Shown here in pieces: positions 59,949 to 64,000 of a stretch of DNA of 64,000 nucleotides. Each line of letters begins with the position of its first letter. Positions within the stretch are counted from its first letter, which is position 1. Source of the DNA: Kitasatospora phosalacinea (GTDB lineage Bacteria; Actinomycetota; Actinomycetes; Streptomycetales; Streptomycetaceae). A program made the position numbers and the translations under genes. Location of the stretch: assembly GCF_000716545.1 (NCBI RefSeq), contig NZ_JNWZ01000036.1:1-64000 (forward strand). Direction: 5' to 3'. A model generated the notes under the pieces. That model saw nothing but the letters and a program-made list of their open reading frames with translations, was not told where the DNA came from and did no database searches.

Positions 59949-60870
59949 GGCCCGCCGCCGGGGAGCGCCACAGCACCGGGCAGAACTCCGGGTCCGCGTA
60001 GTCCGGCCGCCCGTCCGGCAGCCGGCGCACCAGCACGTCGTGGTTGTACACCGCCGCGCCGCCGTCGGAGAGCGGGAAGCGCCGGTACTCGTTCGCCCCG
60101 TCCTGGAGGTGGAAGGAGACCGCCCGGCGCGGCCGGCTGCTGACGTTCGGGCCCGAGCCGTGGTACGTGCGGCAGTGGTGGAAGGACACGTGCCCCTTCG
60201 GGATCACCAGCGGCACCTTGCGCACCTCGGCGCCGTTGTGCGCCGCGTTCACCGCCAGCAGCCGCTCCAGGTCGTCCCGGTCCCGGTCCGCGAAGTGCCG
60301 GGTCACCGAGTCCTCCCGGCCCACCTCCCGCCAGCGGTGGCTGCCGTCCACCACCGTCAGCGTGCCCATCTCCTCGTCGCAGTCGTGGAACGGCACGAAC
60401 GCCGTCAGCATCCGCTCCGAACTCGACGTCGACCAGTAGTGCTTGTCGATGTGCCACGGCACGATGTTGCTCGGCTCGCCCGCCACCGCCGGCTTCAGGA
60501 TCAGCGTCGACTGGAACACCCGGATCTCCGACGCCCCCGCCAGCAGCGCCGCCACCGCCCCCAGCAGCGGCTTGCACAGGACGCGCGCGATCGGGTCGCT
60601 CTCGTAGTGCACGTAGTCGTTGTGCCGCTGCACCGGCCCGTCGGAGGGCCGCCAGGCCGCCAGCCGGGGCGGCCGCACCGGCAGCTCCCGGCTGCGCGCC
60701 CCCGCGTAGTACGCCTCGGCGGCCGCCGCCAGGGCGTCCACCTCGGCGTCCGTGAACAGCTTCGGCGCCAGGTACCAGCCGTGCTCCGCGTAGAACGCGA
60801 CGTCCGCCGCGCCCGGCAGCAGCTCCAGCTCCCCGGCGGTCAGTTCGAACCGCAGCGCCCCGGTGCTCAT
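59941..60870 (-). CDS. Phytanoyl-CoA dioxygenase-family oxygenase
   Basis: A 309-residue Fe(II)/2-oxoglutarate oxygenase of the PhyH type: ADVAFYAEHGWYLAPKLFTD, the iron-binding HID in VPWHIDKHYWST, GTLTVVDGSHRW, and the distal His in FHHCRTYHGSGPN. These give the 2-His-1-Asp site. It likely hydroxylates or otherwise oxidises a pathway intermediate. ATG at 60870 overlaps the stop of the 4-hydroxymandelate synthase-like gene. Confidence 0.88.
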   Translation of the reverse strand: MSTGALRFELTAGELELLPGAADVAFYAEHGWYLAPKLFTDAEVDALAAAAEAYYAGARSRELPVRPPRLAAWRPSDGPVQRHNDYVHYESDPIARVLCKPLLGAVAALLAGASEIRVFQSTLILKPAVAGEPSNIVPWHIDKHYWSTSSSERMLTAFVPFHDCDEEMGTLTVVDGSHRWREVGREDSVTRHFADRDRDDLERLLAVNAAHNGAEVRKVPLVIPKGHVSFHHCRTYHGSGPNVSSRPRRAVSFHLQDGANEYRRFPLSDGGAAVYNHDVLVRRLPDGRPDYADPEFCPVLWRSPAAGRD

Positions 60871-61919
60871 CGGGTCACCGCCGCCACCCGCAGGGCCGCC
60901 AGCTCGCGCTCCTTGGCCGCGTACAGCGCCGGGATGTTCGAGGTGCCGAAGGTGCGGGCGCCGTGCCGCTCGATCAGCTCCCAGAAGAACGTCCGCCGCA
61001 CGTGCAGCGAGGTCGCGAAGATCTGGTACAGCTCGCCCCAGTGGTCCCGGTCCAGCAGGATCCCCCGGCCGCGCAGCCGCTCGGCCGGGGGGACCGGCAA
61101 GGTGTCGTAGTAGGCGTCCGGCGTCGGCGCGAACCCCACCCCGCGCGCCGCCATCGCGTCCACCGCCGCCGCGACGTCGTCGCAGGACAGCGCCAGGTGC
61201 TGCACGCCCGGGCCGCCGTGCCAGGCCAGGAAGTCGTCCACCTGGCCCGGCTCGCGCGCCCCGTCCGGCTGGATCAGCGTCAGGGTGATCCCGCCCGACG
61301 GGCTCTGCACCACCCGGGAGAACATGCCCTGCCCGCCGACCTCGATGTACTCCTCGAAGACCACCTCGAACCCGAACGCGGCCCGGTAGAACGCCACCGT
61401 GGCGTCCAGGCACCCGTCCGGCACGCACACCGCCGCGTGGTCGATCCCCCGCACCAGGTCCGGCTCCGGCGCCCCGGTGTCCGGCACCGCGACCAGGCCC
61501 GGCAGGAACCCCGCGCCCGCGTCCCGCCGCTCCACCAGCCGGTGCACCACGTCCCCGAACCCCGACACCACCGCCGTCACCGCCCCGCCGTCCTCCCGGG
61601 GCGGCTCCACCCCGCGCGCCCCGCCGGCCACCGCGGCCGCGTACCCGGCCGCCGCGTCCGGGGTGCCGAACGCCAGCACGGCCACCCCGTCCCCGTGCCG
61701 GGCGACGTACCGCGCCGCCGGGTGCTCCGGTTCCAGGCCCGAGGTCAGCAGCACCCGGCAGCCGCCCTGCCCCAGCAGCAGGCTGCGCTGCCCGGGCAGG
61801 CCGGTCTCCGGACCGCCCTGCGCCAGCAGCCGGAAGCCGAGCCCCGCGGACAGCACGTACGCCGCCTGGCGCGCGTCCCCCACGTGGAACTCGACGTGGT
61901 CGAGATCGAGGAAATCCAT
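60867..61919 (-). CDS. hmaS: 4-hydroxymandelate synthase-like (HPPD-family) dioxygenase
   Basis: A 350-residue HPPD/HmaS-family enzyme with iron ligands His161 (GIDHAAV), His241 (VQHLALS) and Glu314 (RTFFWELIER). HPPDs usually have Asn in a NEP motif at the substrate site; here the segment reads TLTLIQPDGAREPGQVDDFL, as in HmaS proteins of glycopeptide and CDA clusters. It converts 4-hydroxyphenylpyruvate to 4-hydroxymandelate. The hydroxy-acid oxidase in the same operon supports this over a tyrosine-degradation HPPD. The RBS is AGGAA; a 63-bp gap separates it from the ketosynthase gene. Confidence 0.82.
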   Translation of the reverse strand: MDFLDLDHVEFHVGDARQAAYVLSAGLGFRLLAQGGPETGLPGQRSLLLGQGGCRVLLTSGLEPEHPAARYVARHGDGVAVLAFGTPDAAAGYAAAVAGGARGVEPPREDGGAVTAVVSGFGDVVHRLVERRDAGAGFLPGLVAVPDTGAPEPDLVRGIDHAAVCVPDGCLDATVAFYRAAFGFEVVFEEYIEVGGQGMFSRVVQSPSGGITLTLIQPDGAREPGQVDDFLAWHGGPGVQHLALSCDDVAAAVDAMAARGVGFAPTPDAYYDTLPVPPAERLRGRGILLDRDHWGELYQIFATSLHVRRTFFWELIERHGARTFGTSNIPALYAAKERELAALRVAAVTR

Positions 61920-61982
61920 GGCGTAGCAGTTCCTTCTCTTCTCCGGCGGAACGCCGGATCGCTTGTGGTGAATGGGAGTTGC

Positions 61983-63242
61983 TCAGACCGGCCGGGCCAG
62001 CCGGGTGCTCGGCGGGCCCAGCACCAGGCTGACGTTGTGGCCGCCGAACCCGAACGAGTTCGTGACCGCGTACCGGACCCCCGGCGCCGGACGCGGCCCG
62101 CCGCGGACGTGGTCCAGCGCGCACTCCGGATCCGGGTCGTCCAGGTTGTGCGTCGGCGGCAGCAGCCCGCGCCGCAGCGCCAGCACCGACACGGCCGCCT
62201 CCACCGCCCCCGAGGCGCCCAGCAGGTGCCCGGTGACCGCCTTGGTCGCGCTCACCGGCGGCCCGTCCGCCCCGAACACCCGGCGCACCGCCGAGGTCTC
62301 CGCCCGGTCGCCCAGCTTCGTACCGGTGCCGTGCGCGTTCACGTAGCCCACGTCCCCCGGGGCCAGGCCCGCGCAGCGCAGCGCCAGCCGCACGCAGGCC
62401 GCCGCGCCCTCCCCGTCCGGGCGCGGCGTGGTCGGGTGGTGCGCGTCGTTGGTCGCGCCCCAGCCCAGCACGTCCGCGTACCCCGCCGCGCCCCGGCCGT
62501 CCGCGTGCGCGGCCCGCTCCAGCACCAGCACGCCCGCGCCCTCACCCAGCACCAGACCGCTGCGGCGCCGGTCGAACGGCCGGCTCGCCCCCGCCGGATC
62601 GTCGGCCCAACCCCGGGCCAGCGTGCGGGCGTTGGCGAAGGTGTCGGCCAGCGTCGGGAACAGCGGCGCCTCCGCGCCGCCCGTCACCACCACGTCCGCC
62701 AGCCCCTCGCGCAGCAGCCGCCACCCCTCCGCGACCGACTGCGCCCCCGCCGCGCAGGCCGTCCCCACCGAGGAGCTGTAGCCCCGGATGCCGTGCCCGA
62801 TCGCCACCCGGGCCGCCGCCATGTTCGGCAGCATCCCCGGCAGCAGGTACGGGCTCACCCCCAGCCGCCCGCGCTCCGCGCGCGCCAGCACCTGCGACTC
62901 CAGCGTCGCCAGCCCGCCCGTCCCCGACAGCACCACCGCGATCCGGTACGGGTCCACGTCCCGGCCCGCCACGATCCCGGCGTCCGCCAGCGCGTCCGCC
63001 GCCGCCCGCAGCGCCAGCACGATGTACCGGTCCACCACCCGGGTCTCCGGCGCCGGCAGCACCGACACCGGATCGATCGGCGGGGCGAACCCGGCCACCT
63101 CCAGCGACCCGGCCAGCGGCCCGTCCGGATCCGGCCGGCGCAGCCCCGACCGGCCCTCGCACATCGCGTCGAACACCGCCCCGGCGCTGCCGCCGACCGG
63201 CGTCACCAGGCCCATCCCGGTGACCGTGACCTCCGTGCCCAT
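61983..63242 (-). CDS. Beta-ketoacyl-ACP synthase, FabF/type II ketosynthase
   Basis: A 419-residue ketosynthase with the complete Cys-His-His triad: SSVGTACAAGAQSVAEG, VNAHGTGTKLGDRAE and AVTGHLLGASGAVEA. VTGMGLVTPVG at the start and TNSFGFGGHNVSLVLG at the end are typical. It elongates acyl-ACP with malonyl-ACP. The partly visible ketosynthase gene at the right edge probably encodes its chain-length-factor-like partner. The gap to the next gene upstream is 63 bp. Confidence 0.93.
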   Translation of the reverse strand: MGTEVTVTGMGLVTPVGGSAGAVFDAMCEGRSGLRRPDPDGPLAGSLEVAGFAPPIDPVSVLPAPETRVVDRYIVLALRAAADALADAGIVAGRDVDPYRIAVVLSGTGGLATLESQVLARAERGRLGVSPYLLPGMLPNMAAARVAIGHGIRGYSSSVGTACAAGAQSVAEGWRLLREGLADVVVTGGAEAPLFPTLADTFANARTLARGWADDPAGASRPFDRRRSGLVLGEGAGVLVLERAAHADGRGAAGYADVLGWGATNDAHHPTTPRPDGEGAAACVRLALRCAGLAPGDVGYVNAHGTGTKLGDRAETSAVRRVFGADGPPVSATKAVTGHLLGASGAVEAAVSVLALRRGLLPPTHNLDDPDPECALDHVRGGPRPAPGVRYAVTNSFGFGGHNVSLVLGPPSTRLARPV

Positions 63243-63305
63243 GCCCGTGCTCCCTCCTGCTGACGGTGTGTTGCGGATCAGTGCCCGTGGGCCGCTGCCG
63301 GTGGG

Positions 63306-63827
63306 TCAGCGCGCTGCTCCCGGCGCGAGCAGGACGGCGGCGGCGCGGTCCGTCCCGCCCGGTACGGCCGACTGCTCGACCAGGACCAGCAGGGCGAGCC
63401 CGGCGTCCCCGTCCGCGAGCAGCGCCTCGGCGACCTCCACCCCGGAGCGGGCGTCACCGACGCACACCACCGGGCCGGTCAGGTTCCGGCGCGCCGCCAG
63501 GTGCCCGGCCACCGCGTTCGGGACGGCCTGGAAGAACAGCAGCGGCCCGAGCCGCTCCCCGCCGTCCACCGCCCGCGCCACCCGCACCGCGCCCGCCAGG
63601 TCGCCCAGCGCACTGGCCACCACCACGGCGGTGACCGGCGGCCCGGCGCCGGGCCCGGACGGCTGCGCGTCCAGGCAGCGCCGGGCGGCCTCGGCGGCCA
63701 GCGGGCTGAACGAGGACGCCATGAACCCCGGCAGCGCCGGCACCTCGGTGTCCGCCGCCGACTCCGGCCACCGCCCGGCGGCCAGCACCCGCAGCCCGGC
63801 GGCCGCCGCCAGCTCCCCGAGGCTCAC
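63306..63827 (-). CDS. Ketosynthase-like protein (beta-ketoacyl synthase N-terminal domain type)
   Basis: A 173-residue protein that resembles the short pfam Ketoacyl-synt_2 domain found in aryl polyene and related clusters: LPGFMASSFSPLAAEAARRC, VVVASALGDLAGAVRVARAV, and FFQAVPNAVAGHLAARRNLT followed by GPVVCVGDA. No active-site Cys motif of a full ketosynthase is seen, so it is probably a non-catalytic accessory. It starts with GTG at 63827 inside the stop of the next gene. Confidence 0.7.
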   Translation of the reverse strand: MSLGELAAAAGLRVLAAGRWPESAADTEVPALPGFMASSFSPLAAEAARRCLDAQPSGPGAGPPVTAVVVASALGDLAGAVRVARAVDGGERLGPLLFFQAVPNAVAGHLAARRNLTGPVVCVGDARSGVEVAEALLADGDAGLALLVLVEQSAVPGGTDRAAAVLLAPGAAR

Positions 63828-64000
63828 GCGACGCCCACCAGCAGCGCCGTGTTCGCGCCGCCGAAGGCCGTGCTCAGGCTCAGCGCGTACCCGCCCGGCG
63901 GCGGCCCCGGGGCGGCGGGCCCCCGCACCAGGTTCAGCGGACAGTCCGGATCCGGGCCCAGCAGCCCGGCGTTCACCGGCAGCCGACCGACCCGCAACGC
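63824..64000 (-). CDS. Ketosynthase or chain-length factor, C-terminal end (partial)
   Basis: Read on the minus strand from the window edge, 58 codons give LLGPDPDCPLNLVRG and YALSLSTAFGGANTALLVGV before the stop. This is the C-terminal end of a ketosynthase-fold protein. The active-site Cys is outside the window, so catalytic synthase and chain-length factor cannot be separated. It overlaps the next gene by 4 bases and continues beyond 64000. Confidence 0.8.
   Translation of the reverse strand, partial: ALRVGRLPVNAGLLGPDPDCPLNLVRGPAAPGPPPGGYALSLSTAFGGANTALLVGVA

Noticed and set aside
56403..60143. A 1246-codon plus-strand open frame
   Set aside because: It is antisense to AMP ligase, E1 and PhyH genes with intact catalytic motifs; it has no recognisable domain.
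60867..61919. Tyrosine-catabolic HPPD
   Set aside because: The substrate-site NEP motif is missing, and the operon contains a hydroxymandelate oxidase-like gene rather than homogentisate genes.

Overview
The window is very GC-rich and gene-dense. Third codon positions are strongly G/C, GTG starts are common, and many genes overlap as ATGA or GTGA. It also has LAL- and IclR-type regulators, a sugar ABC importer with no local ATPase, and a type II ketosynthase cluster. All of this fits an actinomycete of the Streptomyces/Kitasatospora type; the genus is inferred, not proven.

Left part (1-4.2 kb): the 3' end of a TPR-like regulator, a phosphotransferase of the APH fold, small hypothetical proteins, a relic of an acyl-CoA synthetase and a VOC protein. 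At 4.2-14 kb lies a TetR-controlled module: an amidase, a CocE-type hydrolase, a complete Dpp/Opp-type ABC importer and a DUF3237 protein. Two related palindromic operators lie upstream of the amidase and in the tetR-hydrolase gap. At 14-22 kb are small accessory genes: an erythromycin-esterase-like protein with altered catalytic residues, HxlR/QorB and XRE/NQO1-like divergent pairs, an AI-2E family permease and a DUF4097-like membrane protein.

At 22-31 kb an operon on the minus strand encodes a near-complete route from 4-hydroxybenzoate through protocatechuate 4,5-cleavage to pyruvate and oxaloacetate (PobA, LigAB fusion, LigC, LigI, LigJ, LigK), with an IclR regulator and a cytosolic ModA-like protein beside it. 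An alcohol and an aldehyde dehydrogenase (31.2-33.9 kb) may feed it. A LAL regulator and a secreted lipase are divergent at 34-37.7 kb.

At 38.5-51.2 kb is a pectin and galacturonate locus: secreted pectate lyase and pectinesterase, a CUT1 importer, uronate dehydrogenase, galactarolactone cycloisomerase, KdgD and a 2-oxoglutarate-semialdehyde dehydrogenase-like enzyme, which together could take galacturonate to 2-oxoglutarate. An IclR regulator sits inside it, and a GTTCA-N6-TGAAC motif recurs at four promoter regions.

From 51.4 kb to the right edge, one long minus-strand operon forms the end of a biosynthetic cluster: ketosynthase pieces, a 4-hydroxymandelate synthase-like enzyme and a hydroxymandelate-oxidase-like enzyme, a PhyH oxygenase, a TPP-dependent E1 alpha/beta pair, an AMP ligase, a condensation-domain protein, an active plus a Cys-less KAS III-like pair, an ACP and an Sfp-type PPTase. 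I do not recognise this combination as a known cluster; it is the best candidate for something undescribed, and its upstream half lies outside the window.
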